Source: Clostridia bacterium
GTDB lineage: Bacteria > Bacillota > Clostridia > TANB77 > CAG-465
Reading direction: 5' to 3'
DNA: 64,000 nucleotides
NCBI GenBank assembly: GCA_030524345.1
Contig: JAUNGP010000001.1
Location: 1 to 64,000, forward strand
Shown: positions 52,698-61,625 of the stretch, in pieces
How positions within the stretch are numbered: the first letter of the stretch is position 1
Layout of the letters: each line of letters opens with the position of its first letter
Notes under the pieces: generated by a model
Seen by the model: only the letters and a program-made list of their open reading frames with translations
Databases searched by the model: none
Told to the model about the DNA's origin: nothing
Position numbers and translations under genes: made by a program

Positions 52698-53504
52698 TTA
52701 ACCCCCTTGTACTACTATTTTCTTTTCTTGTTTTCTGATTATTTTTTTACCAATCAATGTAAGTATCATTAACCAAAATATCTGCAAAACTACAATCTTT
52801 ATTATTTCTTCTAAATCACTAATATAACCAGAATAAACATTAAATGAGACATTTTGCATATAATAAAATGGAGTAAATTTGATAATTTTGATCAGAAAAT
52901 CTGGCATAAAAGCAATTGGTATCACCATTCCTGAAAAGAATTCAGCAATCAACTGAAAAGCGGTTCTTATTCCATTAGAAGAAAAGGTCGACATTAAAAC
53001 ACCATACATGATCATGATATATGAAATGACAAGTAGCATTGATAATATCAATGTTATTATAAAAAATATAAAATGAAGACAACTTGCAGGCATAGATAAT
53101 CCATACTCTCCAATTGGCATGATGGAACATATCAAAATCATTGGTATACACCTAATAATTGTAGTTCCAATTTTAGTTCCAAAACTTCTCGCATGCCAAA
53201 TATGATAAAGATTAACAGGTCTTATTAGTTCCATTGCAATATTACCAGATGTTATGGTCTCTAGAACATCTTTATCAATCGACCATAAATTAAACATCAT
53301 AAAAAATGCCTGTTGCAGCCATATATATGTAGACATTTGTGAAATAGTCATGTCAGAGTTTGTTCCATTCTGAAGAAAAGTAGCAAATAGCATAATATAC
53401 ATACCACCCCATGCAAATTGAGTAAGTACACCTGCAAATGCTGCCATCTTATATTGTATATTGTCCAAAAATCTTATTTTTAAATATCCCAAATAAACAC
53501 TCAT
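52698..53504 (-). CDS. ABC-2 type transporter permease (second exporter)
   Basis: 268 residues with about six membrane helices (FAGVLTQFAWGGMYIMLFAT near the start; IFWLMILTLIGKKII at the end). The loop ITSGNIAMELIRPVNLYHIW corresponds to the permease next door and to 1290-2066. Overlaps the ATPase stop by 4 bases. Substrate unknown. Confidence 0.8.
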   Translation of the reverse strand: MSVYLGYLKIRFLDNIQYKMAAFAGVLTQFAWGGMYIMLFATFLQNGTNSDMTISQMSTYIWLQQAFFMMFNLWSIDKDVLETITSGNIAMELIRPVNLYHIWHARSFGTKIGTTIIRCIPMILICSIMPIGEYGLSMPASCLHFIFFIITLILSMLLVISYIMIMYGVLMSTFSSNGIRTAFQLIAEFFSGMVIPIAFMPDFLIKIIKFTPFYYMQNVSFNVYSGYISDLEEIIKIVVLQIFWLMILTLIGKKIIRKQEKKIVVQGG

Positions 53505-54473
53505 ATTTGATACTCCTCGTACAATTTTACAACCATATCATCAATAGAAGTATTCTCTACTTCTAAATCAATCACATCTACTTTATTAGTCAAATATGAT
53601 ATAGCCTTTGCAAGGGGAATCTTTTTCTCATCTATTTCAAATTTTGTTCCATCTTCTTTCTTTTCAATTACGCTTATTCCTTCACATAAGTGATCTATTT
53701 TTCCTTTATACCTTAAAGTAATATATTTTCTTCTAAACTTTTTCTTTAAATCATTCAGCTTACCATCAAGTAAAATTTTTCCTTTTCCAATTAGTATAAT
53801 TCTGTTCGTTAATGCTTCAATATCTCCAGTATCATGAGTAGTAAGTATAATAGTAGTATTTTTCTCCTTATTAATCTTTTTGATAAAATTTCTGACAGAA
53901 ACTTTTGAAACACTATCAAGACCAATTGTTGGCTCATCTAAAAATACAATTTTAGGATCATGCAAAAAAGCAGCAGCAATTTCACAACGCATTCTTTGTC
54001 CTAAACTTAATTGCCTTGTTGGCGTTTTTATGATCTCTTTAATATTTAGCATATGAACTAACATTTCTTTTTGCCTTTGGTATTTTTCATCTGGTATTTT
54101 ATAAATTGATTTGATAAGCTCAAAGGAATCTTCTACAGGAACATCCCACCAAAGAGCTGAACGATTGCCAAACACTACGCCAATATCCTTTACGTATCTT
54201 GCTCGATCTTTCCATGGCGTAAGTCCATTGATTTTACATTCACCATGTTCTGGTGTAAGAATTCCACACATAATTTTGATAGTAGTAGATTTCCCAGCAC
54301 CGGTTAGGTCCAATATACCCAACCATTTCACCTTCCTTTATACAAAAGGAAATGTTATCTAAAGCATGTACTGTTTCATAATCTCTTCTCACAAAATTTT
54401 TAGCTGCATTCATAATTCCTGCTTTTCTTTTTGAAACTTTATACTCTTTAGAAATATTTTTTAATTCTATCAT
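53501..54473 (-). pseudogene. ABC exporter ATP-binding protein, frameshifted in Walker A
   Basis: Two frames make one ATPase. The first (from ATG 54473) reads MIELKNISKEYKV through GEMVGYIGPN, then goes out of frame (RCWEIYYYQN). The second carries GAGKSTTIKI, signature LSLGQRM, Walker B KIVFLDEPTIGLD and the switch His TTHDTGD. Removing one G of the GG at 54302-54303 (one C on the coding strand) rebuilds GPNGAGKST exactly. So a single-base insertion hits the phosphate-binding loop. The rest of the gene and both permease genes look undamaged, so a recent mutation or a sequence error is likely. Confidence 0.85.
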
Positions 54474-54503
54474 ACTTCATACCCTCCTTTTCTATGATAA
54501 AAT

Positions 54504-54541
54504 AAAAAAACTAACTTAAGATAAAACATCCCAAGTTAGTT
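54504..54541 (-). terminator. Leader terminator ahead of the second ABC exporter
   Basis: ACTAACTT and AAGTTAGT arms followed by TTTTTTT on the minus strand, between the promoter and the ATPase gene. Confidence 0.8.
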
Positions 54542-54562
54542 TGCCGTTTTTTTGTACATAGA

Positions 54563-54598
54563 CTTATGACCGCCTATCTACGATAGCCGGTCTATAAG
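54563..54598 (-). promoter_or_regulatory. Long leader hairpin, possible sensor domain
   Basis: CTTAT-A-GACCG..CTATC-GTA-GATAG..CGGTC-ATAAG forms a stem of about 15 pairs with one bulge and one G-G mismatch, upstream of the leader terminator. I cannot match it to a known riboswitch. Confidence 0.5.
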
Positions 54599-54677
54599 AT
54601 ATATTCATCATTATTTAAGTTACTATTTTTTGCTAAAATATATCCAAATATTCTATTTACAAAAAACAACCATTTGA

Positions 54678-54706
54678 ATTATAGCATATGTAAACTTAAA
54701 TAGCAA
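54678..54706 (-). promoter_or_regulatory. Promoter of the second ABC exporter operon
   Basis: TTGCTA (54701-54706), 17-base spacer, TATAAT (54678-54683) on the minus strand. Confidence 0.7.
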
Positions 54707-54708
54707 TA

Positions 54709-56145
54709 CTATTTTAATATATTTTTTAATACTACTGTCTTTATTCTTGACATTTCTTCAAGAGTACTAGAAACACCCTCATTGCCAATACCGCTATGTT
54801 TCCATCCGCCAAATGGCATTTCTACACTTCTCCAAAAGCTTGCACCATTTACAACAGCTCCACCACATTCAAGTCTTTCAGCAACTTTTAATGCCCTTGA
54901 AAAATTCCTTGAAAATACACAACCACAAAGGCCATAAGGTGACTGATTCGCTATAGCTATAGCTTCTTCTGGTGTATCAAATCCAATAACGGATATGACT
55001 GGTCCGAATATTTCCATATCTATAGCAACAGGCATATCTTTTGTAACATCATTTAATATTGTAGGTGTATAAAAAGCCCCTGTTCTTTGCCCTCCACAAA
55101 CGATTTTTGCACCAAGTTTTACCATGTCATTTACTTGCTCTTCAACCCTTTTAGCTGCAGCAACATTAATTAAGCATCCCATTTGTGTTGATTCTTCAGA
55201 TGGATTTCCTATCTTGATTCTTTCAATTCTTGCTTTCATCTTTGAAACAAATTGCTCTTTTACAGCATTATGAATTAAGAATCTTTTGCTAGCACAGCAT
55301 ACTTGACCAGCATTATACATTCTTCCCCAAACTGCCTCTTCTACTGCTAAATCAACATCTCCATCATCTAATAATATAAATGCATCATTTCCACCAAGTT
55401 CTAGTGATACATGAGTTAAATTTTGTGAAGCAGTAGCCATTGTTTGCATTCCAGCAGCAGTGCTTCCAGTAAGTGATACTAAATCAACTCCTGGGTGAGC
55501 AGCAAGTGCCTGTCCTGCAATAGGACCATCTCCTGTTATTCCTTGAATAACACCAGCAGGTACACCTGCTTCCATTAATATATCACATAATGTAAGCAAT
55601 GTTAATGGATTATAATTTGAAGGCTTTACAATAACAGCATTTCCCATAATTAAAGCAGAAGGTACTTTTTGTCCAAATAAGTCTACAGGGAAATTAAATG
55701 GTATAATTGTTGCAACCACTCCAAGTGGTACCCTTTCAGTATATTGAACTGTCTTTTCAGAACCAGGTTCTGCACTTCCAGGAATATTAATACCATATAA
55801 GTGTTTTGCTTTTTCAACATATCCCATTGTTAATGTTCTAACATTTGCAATCTCGCCTCTAGCTTCAGTAATAGGTTTACCAGTTTCATTTGATAACATT
55901 CTAGCTAAACTTTCTTTTCTATGTTCTACAATTTCAACATATTTTTCAAGAATTCTTCCTCTTTCATGCATTGGTACCTTAGCCCACGCCTTTTGAGCAA
56001 TTCTTGCAGCCTTAACTGCATTATCAACATCCTCTGCTGTTGAATTTGGTACTGTATCAATGTATTCACCATTTGCTGGATTTACAAGCTCTATAATTGC
56101 ACCATTTACAGCATCAACGTGTTCACCGTTAATTAAATTTTTCAT
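54709..56145 (-). CDS. NAD(P)-dependent aldehyde dehydrogenase
   Basis: 478 residues, the usual ALDH length. Cofactor region TIIPFNFPVDL and VKPSNYNPLT, Gly motif LTGSTAAGM, catalytic Glu in SLELGGNDAF (about 247), catalytic Cys in NAGQVCCASKRF (about 281). Overall layout is near the lactaldehyde/glycolaldehyde dehydrogenases. The true aldehyde is not known. Cotranscribed downstream of the FIST gene (20-base gap), start ATG behind GGAGGTAG. Confidence 0.9.
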   Translation of the reverse strand: MKNLINGEHVDAVNGAIIELVNPANGEYIDTVPNSTAEDVDNAVKAARIAQKAWAKVPMHERGRILEKYVEIVEHRKESLARMLSNETGKPITEARGEIANVRTLTMGYVEKAKHLYGINIPGSAEPGSEKTVQYTERVPLGVVATIIPFNFPVDLFGQKVPSALIMGNAVIVKPSNYNPLTLLTLCDILMEAGVPAGVIQGITGDGPIAGQALAAHPGVDLVSLTGSTAAGMQTMATASQNLTHVSLELGGNDAFILLDDGDVDLAVEEAVWGRMYNAGQVCCASKRFLIHNAVKEQFVSKMKARIERIKIGNPSEESTQMGCLINVAAAKRVEEQVNDMVKLGAKIVCGGQRTGAFYTPTILNDVTKDMPVAIDMEIFGPVISVIGFDTPEEAIAIANQSPYGLCGCVFSRNFSRALKVAERLECGGAVVNGASFWRSVEMPFGGWKHSGIGNEGVSSTLEEMSRIKTVVLKNILK

Positions 56146-56165
56146 AACTACCTCCGTGTTAATTA

Positions 56166-57335
56166 TTATTCTTTAGCAAATCCTGTGAAAGATAACATTA
56201 ATCCACCACAAGTATTTAATCCATCATCTTCATGTCCATACTCACCAAAAGTAAATACAGTCATAAATGGAGTATCTCCTGCTATTGATTTTAAATTCTC
56301 ATAAACTTCATTGATTCTATCACCAATTCCTGCTCTACGTCCACCACAATGAACAAATAAATATCCAGCAGGAGTTGTATTCATTCTTAAATTTAACTCA
56401 TATAAAGTTGGTTTTACTGATTCAATTAATTCATCAACAGAAGCTGACATTTGAATTACAGCAGTTTTTTCACTAAGCTTATTTCCAACATTCATAGAAT
56501 AATCTTCATTACCATTCATTGGATGACGAATCGCTATCAAGTCTCCAAGCCTATCTTTGACACCAAGTGGTGCAGTAATAGTTGCAGAAAGTAAATTTCC
56601 TCCCATTAAATCATCTGGATTTTGGTTTGTCCACTCTGCATATTTTTTCACAGCAGGAACACCATCAATTTCAACTAATCTTCTTGCTCCATCCACTTTG
56701 GTAATAATACCAACGTGATCAGTCTCTTTATATGCACCCGTAAATACATTTTCTATCTTTTTATCAGTATAGAAAAATGCTATAACAACACCATCAGCAA
56801 AAACTTTATTATCAGAGAAAAGACTCCATTTTCCCTCAATTGTATTATCTGCACAACTACCGCCAAAGAATGGTACTCTACCAATAACATCTTGAATTCC
56901 TTTTAAATAGTACTCTTCTTCTGCAGGAGAAGCTGACATATAGAAATAATCAGGTGCATATTCCATACCAGCATTTCTCAATGCCTCTAATGCAACTTTT
57001 CTTCCTGTTTCTCTAGGATCATCTCCTCTTTCTGATGCAGCAGTTCCAACTACTAATTCTTCATCACTAAATGCCATAACTCCAGAGAATCCATTCTCAC
57101 TAGTAATGTAACCATCATTAGTTATAATCCCAGTAAATGAAGTACAACCTATCACTGGAACTCCAGGAAATACTGCTTTAACTCCTTTCACCACTTCTTT
57201 TTGATTGTAATCAACACTACTATATACTAAAGCAAGTTTAGTATCTGTTAGACCTCTACGAGCCATTTGTGCTGATGTAGTACCTGATATAAAAGAATCT
57301 TTATCAGTACTATAACCAACATTTGTTTTTAACAT
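56166..57335 (-). CDS. FIST-domain sensory protein
   Basis: 389 residues. The first half is a FIST_N domain (LALVYSSVDYNQKEVVKGVK, VPVIGCTSFTGI) and the second a FIST_C domain (ADGVVIAFFYTDKKI, AGYLFVHCGGRRAG, FGEYGHEDDGLNTCGG). FIST modules are thought to bind small ligands such as amino acids. There is no linked kinase, receptor or HD/GGDEF domain, so it acts alone or as an enzyme-associated sensor. It is upstream of the aldehyde dehydrogenase on the same transcript. Confidence 0.88.
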   Translation of the reverse strand: MLKTNVGYSTDKDSFISGTTSAQMARRGLTDTKLALVYSSVDYNQKEVVKGVKAVFPGVPVIGCTSFTGIITNDGYITSENGFSGVMAFSDEELVVGTAASERGDDPRETGRKVALEALRNAGMEYAPDYFYMSASPAEEEYYLKGIQDVIGRVPFFGGSCADNTIEGKWSLFSDNKVFADGVVIAFFYTDKKIENVFTGAYKETDHVGIITKVDGARRLVEIDGVPAVKKYAEWTNQNPDDLMGGNLLSATITAPLGVKDRLGDLIAIRHPMNGNEDYSMNVGNKLSEKTAVIQMSASVDELIESVKPTLYELNLRMNTTPAGYLFVHCGGRRAGIGDRINEVYENLKSIAGDTPFMTVFTFGEYGHEDDGLNTCGGLMLSFTGFAKE

Positions 57336-57441
57336 ATACCCACCTCATTTTTTTAATTTTACACTGTAAAAACAGTATAATATATAATTATATTTTATCT
57401 TAAATCAAAAATATAAACAATAGTGAACACATAAATTTCAC

Positions 57442-57473
57442 AAAAAATTAGTAGACATTTAAAAACATCTACT
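57442..57473 (-). terminator. Terminator of the TtcA-like gene
   Basis: AGTAGATG and a mostly complementary ATGTCTACT arm, then AATTTTTTG on the minus strand. Confidence 0.65.
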
Positions 57474-57488
57474 ATTTAATATCATCTA

Positions 57489-58310
57489 TTATTTTTTTAA
57501 ATCATATTCATCTAAAAAACTATAATTTTGCTTATCCTTAGTCCAACCAATCATTGCATTTAAGTTTACATTAGACATACTATGAAATATACTAGTATCA
57601 GCATATTTGCTCTTGTGTCTCAAATCTTGAATGATTTTTTTTATTTCAAGTCGTTTAGAATCTTCTTCAGCTTTTTCTTTTGAAAATTTACAAGCACAAT
57701 CTAAAAATGTTAAATGATTACTATCTCTCCAAGAAATAATATCATCTTCTTTGACGTAAAACATCGGCCTAATAAGTTCTAGATTAAAATGATCACTATG
57801 AAGTTTAGGCATCATCGTTTTTACTTCTCCACCATAAAATATATTTAAAAGTAAAGTTTCAATGGCATCATCAAAATGATGGCCAAGTGCAATTTTATTA
57901 CATCCTAATTTTTCTGCTTGTCCATATAAAACGCCTCTTCTCATTTTTGCACATAAAAAACAAGGTGAATCATCTATACTGTTTTCAATAATCTTAAATA
58001 TATCACTATCAAAAATCTCAATTGGAATATTAAGAAGTTTTGAATTGGATTTTATCAACTCTAAATTTTCTTTATCATAGCCAGGATTCATTACTAAAAA
58101 TACCAAATCAAACTTTAAATTACCATGTTTTTGAAACTCTTGAAAGCACTTAGCCATAAGCATTGAATCTTTCCCGCCTGATATGCATACAGCTATTTTG
58201 TCACCATCTTTTATCATATGATAATCTTCAATTGCCTTTCTAAATTTTCTGTATATTCTTTTCCTATAAGTTGTTATAATTCCTTTCTCGATTTCTAAAT
58301 ATTTTTCCAT
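57489..58310 (-). CDS. ttcA: TtcA-family tRNA sulfurtransferase
   Basis: 273 residues. PP-loop SGGKDS at 44-49; CFLCAKMRRGVLY gives the Cys pair of the iron-sulfur/thiolation site; LGHHFDDAIETLLLNIFYGG is the second ATP-binding motif. This set identifies the TtcA/TtuA-like group, which thiolates tRNA bases (cytidine 32 in TtcA). It is not TilS, which lacks the Cys pairs. Whether it acts on cytidine 32 here is not shown. Monocistronic. Confidence 0.87.
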   Translation of the reverse strand: MEKYLEIEKGIITTYRKRIYRKFRKAIEDYHMIKDGDKIAVCISGGKDSMLMAKCFQEFQKHGNLKFDLVFLVMNPGYDKENLELIKSNSKLLNIPIEIFDSDIFKIIENSIDDSPCFLCAKMRRGVLYGQAEKLGCNKIALGHHFDDAIETLLLNIFYGGEVKTMMPKLHSDHFNLELIRPMFYVKEDDIISWRDSNHLTFLDCACKFSKEKAEEDSKRLEIKKIIQDLRHKSKYADTSIFHSMSNVNLNAMIGWTKDKQNYSFLDEYDLKK

Positions 58311-58472
58311 ATTCTTCTCCTCAATTTATTATATCAAAACAAGTACATTTTTTCAACACTTTTAACATTGACATAAATGATATAATAATGTGTATGTATT
58401 ATACCATTTTTTACAAATATAATTATTTGTCTGTTTATTATATATGAATTCATATGTGAAAGGAGGATCGAC

Positions 58473-59396
58473 ATGATCAATCAATTTATACATGACTTAG
58501 AAAAACGAATACCAAAAGGACTAACAAGAAAGGAATTCGCCAAATTTATCTATATTGAACTAGGCGATTATTTTTATTTTGATCCTAAATATTCTTTTGG
58601 AAAATCTAGAGACAACAAAATTTTTTATGATTCAATTATAGCGCACCCAAAATATTTAAACAAGTGTTTTGAAAATAGACTTATTATTTGTAAATCTTTA
58701 GCATATATATGTGTATACGTTTTTGAGTATTTTGGATACAAAATAACAACCTGCATAGATAGTGATGAATATCACATATATAATCAAATAGAGATTGATA
58801 ATCTCACTTATTCTATGGATCTACAATTAGATCTAATTCGCATTAAAACACGTCAAAAGACAAAATTTTTTTGTAGTAATTTTAATGGAGCGAAAAATTA
58901 TATTTCAGATGATGAGCAATATATCATTGATCTACATATAAATTATATATCTTTAGATAACACTTATACAGATACTTATATAAAAAATACTTTACTTGCA
59001 TCTACAAAGCTTGCTGACTGTTATCAGAAGGTTAATTTCATTATCACTTACCTATTAGAAGATTTTAAAATCAATGGATATATAGAAATGTCATCTTTTC
59101 ATAAAAAAATGCTTTCTAAAATAAAATGCACAATATACTTTGCAGATTGTTCTATCAGGGAAAATGAAACTACAATCTATATTCTTTTTCTTTCCTTTGA
59201 ATACAAAAGAAATCACTATATTTTTTATTTTGATGCTTCCAAAAATCGGTATATATCAATTTCAATTGGAGAATTAGAAAAGGCTTTCAGCTATGGATTA
59301 CGTATAGAATCTGGAAAAATTTATACTTTGAATAAGGTACTAGATAAGAGGAATTTATATAGACATTCGTTTTATCTTGCCAAAAATAGGACCTGA
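58473..59396 (+). CDS. Hypothetical protein with possible transglutaminase-like triad
   Basis: 307 residues, no confident family. In the N-terminal half Cys73 (RLIICKSLAYICVYVF), His101 (DEYHIYNQIEID) and Asp116 (LTYSMDLQLDL) have the order and spacing of a transglutaminase-like Cys-His-Asp triad, with the usual hydrophobic helix after the Cys. The second half (about 200-307) has beta strands (IYILFLSFEYKRNHYIFYF). No signal peptide. Starts behind AAAGGAGGAT. Ends inside its own terminator. An enzymatic role is only a guess. Confidence 0.6.
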   Translation: MINQFIHDLEKRIPKGLTRKEFAKFIYIELGDYFYFDPKYSFGKSRDNKIFYDSIIAHPKYLNKCFENRLIICKSLAYICVYVFEYFGYKITTCIDSDEYHIYNQIEIDNLTYSMDLQLDLIRIKTRQKTKFFCSNFNGAKNYISDDEQYIIDLHINYISLDNTYTDTYIKNTLLASTKLADCYQKVNFIITYLLEDFKINGYIEMSSFHKKMLSKIKCTIYFADCSIRENETTIYILFLSFEYKRNHYIFYFDASKNRYISISIGELEKAFSYGLRIESGKIYTLNKVLDKRNLYRHSFYLAKNRT

Positions 59397-59416
59397 CTAT
59401 TCGTCAGGTCTTATCC
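59390..59416 (+). terminator. Terminator of the 58473-59396 gene
   Basis: GACCTGAC and GTCAGGTC arms, then TTATCCTT. The TGA stop is inside the stem. It can also serve the convergent operon. Confidence 0.75.
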
Positions 59417-59419
59417 TTA

Positions 59420-60043
59420 TTATTCAATAGATTTTCTTCCAAGATCATAGGCCCGCTTGCAAAGCGTAACATATTCACAAATATAATTTTTATGAATATT
59501 TTGCTCACATCCTTTACAAAGATATTCTATTGATCTTAATTTTTCTTTTAGTGGTTTCTCATCAATATAGAAGCTCCTTTTATACGTTCCATCTTCATCT
59601 TCAACCATCCCAATATAGCCGCCATCAGTCATATCATAAAGTTGCGTATCAATAAAAGGCTTAAAATACTCGCAAATGAACTCTCCTAAATCTCCATCAC
59701 TTCTATAATACTTTGTGTTTAGTCTAACCACTACATAGTAGCCGAGTTTTGTTATAGCAGCTCCCATTTTGCCTTTGGCTTTTGCATATTCTTCATAGTG
59801 TTGACATTCTATTAAAGAAACCTCATCTAACATGTTTTCATTTTCTGATATCAGGTAATTGATCTGAACACCCAAAGATTGGGCCTCACGGTGTTTTGAT
59901 AACTTAGTTTTCCGAAAATATTCAGAGAATTCTTCAAGTTTATGAGTATTCCAATCACACAAGAGTTGTAAATCATTCAAAATAGAGTCATCTATTTCCT
60001 TTTTTAATACAAAAGTAAGCTTTCCTTCATAATAGTTTCCCAT
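59420..60043 (-). CDS. Hypothetical partner of the PRPP-synthetase-like gene
   Basis: 207 residues, family unknown to me. N-terminus GKLTFVLKKEIDDSILNDLQ, middle KLGYYVVVRLNTKYYRSDGD, and a C-terminal Cys pair (YLCKGCEQNIHKNYIC). No membrane helix. Translation starts immediately after the upstream PRPP-synthetase-like stop, so the two are coupled and probably work together. Confidence 0.65.
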   Translation of the reverse strand: MGNYYEGKLTFVLKKEIDDSILNDLQLLCDWNTHKLEEFSEYFRKTKLSKHREAQSLGVQINYLISENENMLDEVSLIECQHYEEYAKAKGKMGAAITKLGYYVVVRLNTKYYRSDGDLGEFICEYFKPFIDTQLYDMTDGGYIGMVEDEDGTYKRSFYIDEKPLKEKLRSIEYLCKGCEQNIHKNYICEYVTLCKRAYDLGRKSIE

Positions 60044-60889
60044 TTACTTTTCTCCTAATACTCTGGACAAATCCACATCCAAATACTCAATTTTTTCATG
60101 TTCTACAGAAATATTTGACTTACTGGTAAAGAACTTTTTTATCTTTGATGTAGGTGCAAATATAGGGTTGGATAAAGCTGTTATTTCACAATGTGTCACA
60201 ACAACATAAATTTCTTCAACACCACTTTCTACTAATCTTTCACAACATTTAAAGATAGTATCACCTTTAGAGCACAGATCATCAATAATAATACATTTTT
60301 TACCTATTCCGGAAAACTCACCTAACATATCAAATTTTTCTATAAAATTGGTTATATTATTCCGTTTTTTCTCAAAATAGCAGATATTAGGAGCAAAATG
60401 ATACTTTGAATACCTTTCAGCAGCTCCCTTATCAGGAAAAACAATATAATCATCTGTTCCAAAGCCAACTTTTTTCTTTACCTCAGGAATCCACTCCACT
60501 AATGGATCTATTGCCTTTGCATCATTTAACATTTCAAGAGTCTGCTTTGAATGTGGTTCAACTACAAATATCTCACTAAAGCTCATCCAGTTGATATATT
60601 CACAAATGGGTTTTAAAGTAAAGATATCCCCCTCACATTTTCTATCCATCCTCTGATATGGCATACACCAAAAGACTAACTTGGCATTTCTATTAAGCCG
60701 TTTTAGATCACTTGCTACAAAAAGTAGATTGATAAGATCCTCGTTTACACTGTAGTCCTTTCTCTCCGTCTCATAAAAAAACTCAACAACATTTCCATTA
60801 TCTTTGAGCAGCGAGTCCAGTTCTCCAACTTTACACTCGGAATTTGTAAAATGTTTTACAGTTAACGATTTGCCATTAAAAAGAATCAT
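60044..60889 (-). CDS. Divergent ribose-phosphate pyrophosphokinase-like protein
   Basis: 281 residues from ATG 60889, behind GGAGGAAG; an upstream in-frame ATG at 60919 has no ribosome site. It keeps YQRMDRKCEGDIFTLKPICEYIN (close to the YARQDR catalytic flexible-loop region of PRPP synthetases) and CIIIDDLCSKGDTIFKCC (PRPP loop). Histidine in EPHSKQTL. Shorter than the usual 310-320 residues and divergent. In phages and some bacteria such genes pair with NAPRTase for NAD salvage, and an NAPRTase lies 23 kb away here. Promoter TTGATT, 17 bases, TATAAT. Confidence 0.75.
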   Translation of the reverse strand: MILFNGKSLTVKHFTNSECKVGELDSLLKDNGNVVEFFYETERKDYSVNEDLINLLFVASDLKRLNRNAKLVFWCMPYQRMDRKCEGDIFTLKPICEYINWMSFSEIFVVEPHSKQTLEMLNDAKAIDPLVEWIPEVKKKVGFGTDDYIVFPDKGAAERYSKYHFAPNICYFEKKRNNITNFIEKFDMLGEFSGIGKKCIIIDDLCSKGDTIFKCCERLVESGVEEIYVVVTHCEITALSNPIFAPTSKIKKFFTSKSNISVEHEKIEYLDVDLSRVLGEK

Positions 60890-60946
60890 TTTTCTTCCTC
60901 CTTCAATTTGTATTAACAATAAAGTTATTATAATTATAGTAGATAT

Positions 60947-60980
60947 TATATCATTTTTATGTTAACAAATCAAGACTAGT
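60947..60980 (-). promoter_or_regulatory. Promoter of the PRPP-synthetase-like operon
   Basis: TTGATT and TATAAT spaced by 17 bases on the minus strand, with flanking GTTAAC-containing sequence. A related GTTAATA element occurs at the pncAB promoter. Coordinates are approximate. Confidence 0.5.
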
Positions 60981-61012
60981 CCTACAATTAATATCGAATA
61001 ACATTTTATTTA

Positions 61013-61042
61013 TAAAAAAATAAATCGGTAACACCGACTTAT
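61013..61042 (-). terminator. Terminator of the 61039-61527 gene
   Basis: AAGTCGGT-GTT-ACCGATTT then ATTTTTTT on the minus strand; the gene stop is at the stem base. Confidence 0.8.
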
Positions 61043-61527
61043 CTTGATTCTTTATTCTTAAATTTGAATGATATCTTTTTAAATAATCCATTTAATTTAT
61101 CAAATACACTTTGCTCTTCTGGAATGACCATAAGCATACTTTCAATCATTTTATTTTCTTCTTTATCTGCTTTTGAACCTTTATATGCCATAAACTCTTG
61201 TTTCCAAGTATAAAAATTATTATTGTTAATTCCACTTTCAAGTTCAAAAACTCTTTGTGATATTTCCATCATTTTATCACAATCAATAGGATCCCCATTT
61301 CTAAATTTATTAAATACTTCTTTATATGAAAAATATTTACTTTGAATATATTCAATTTCTTCCTCATTTAATACATCTTTATGGTCTTCTAACTCAGATG
61401 CCAAACCATCTACTACTTTTCCGGCCCTTGCTATTGTTTCAATTTTATTTAGTATATCTTTTTGTAATTCTAAATCTTCCATATTAGGTTCATTTTCAAT
61501 TGTATCTAAAATGTCTTTAATTTCCAT
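61039..61527 (-). CDS. Hypothetical coiled-coil protein, 162 residues
   Basis: Almost entirely helical and acidic: EPNMEDLELQKDILNKIETI, LASELEDHKDVLNEEEIEYI, then a basic end (GLFKKISFKFKNKESR). No membrane helix, no Cys cluster, no recognised family. Start ATG behind AGGGGGAAA. Stands alone between the PRPP-like operon and dapF. Confidence 0.65.
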   Translation of the reverse strand: MEIKDILDTIENEPNMEDLELQKDILNKIETIARAGKVVDGLASELEDHKDVLNEEEIEYIQSKYFSYKEVFNKFRNGDPIDCDKMMEISQRVFELESGINNNNFYTWKQEFMAYKGSKADKEENKMIESMLMVIPEEQSVFDKLNGLFKKISFKFKNKESR

Positions 61528-61625
61528 ATTTCCCCCTAATTGAAATATTAAAAAACTAATATTTCTACTTATATCATATATTATATACTAAATTGTCAGT
61601 TTTTACAATAACATATCAAAAATCA

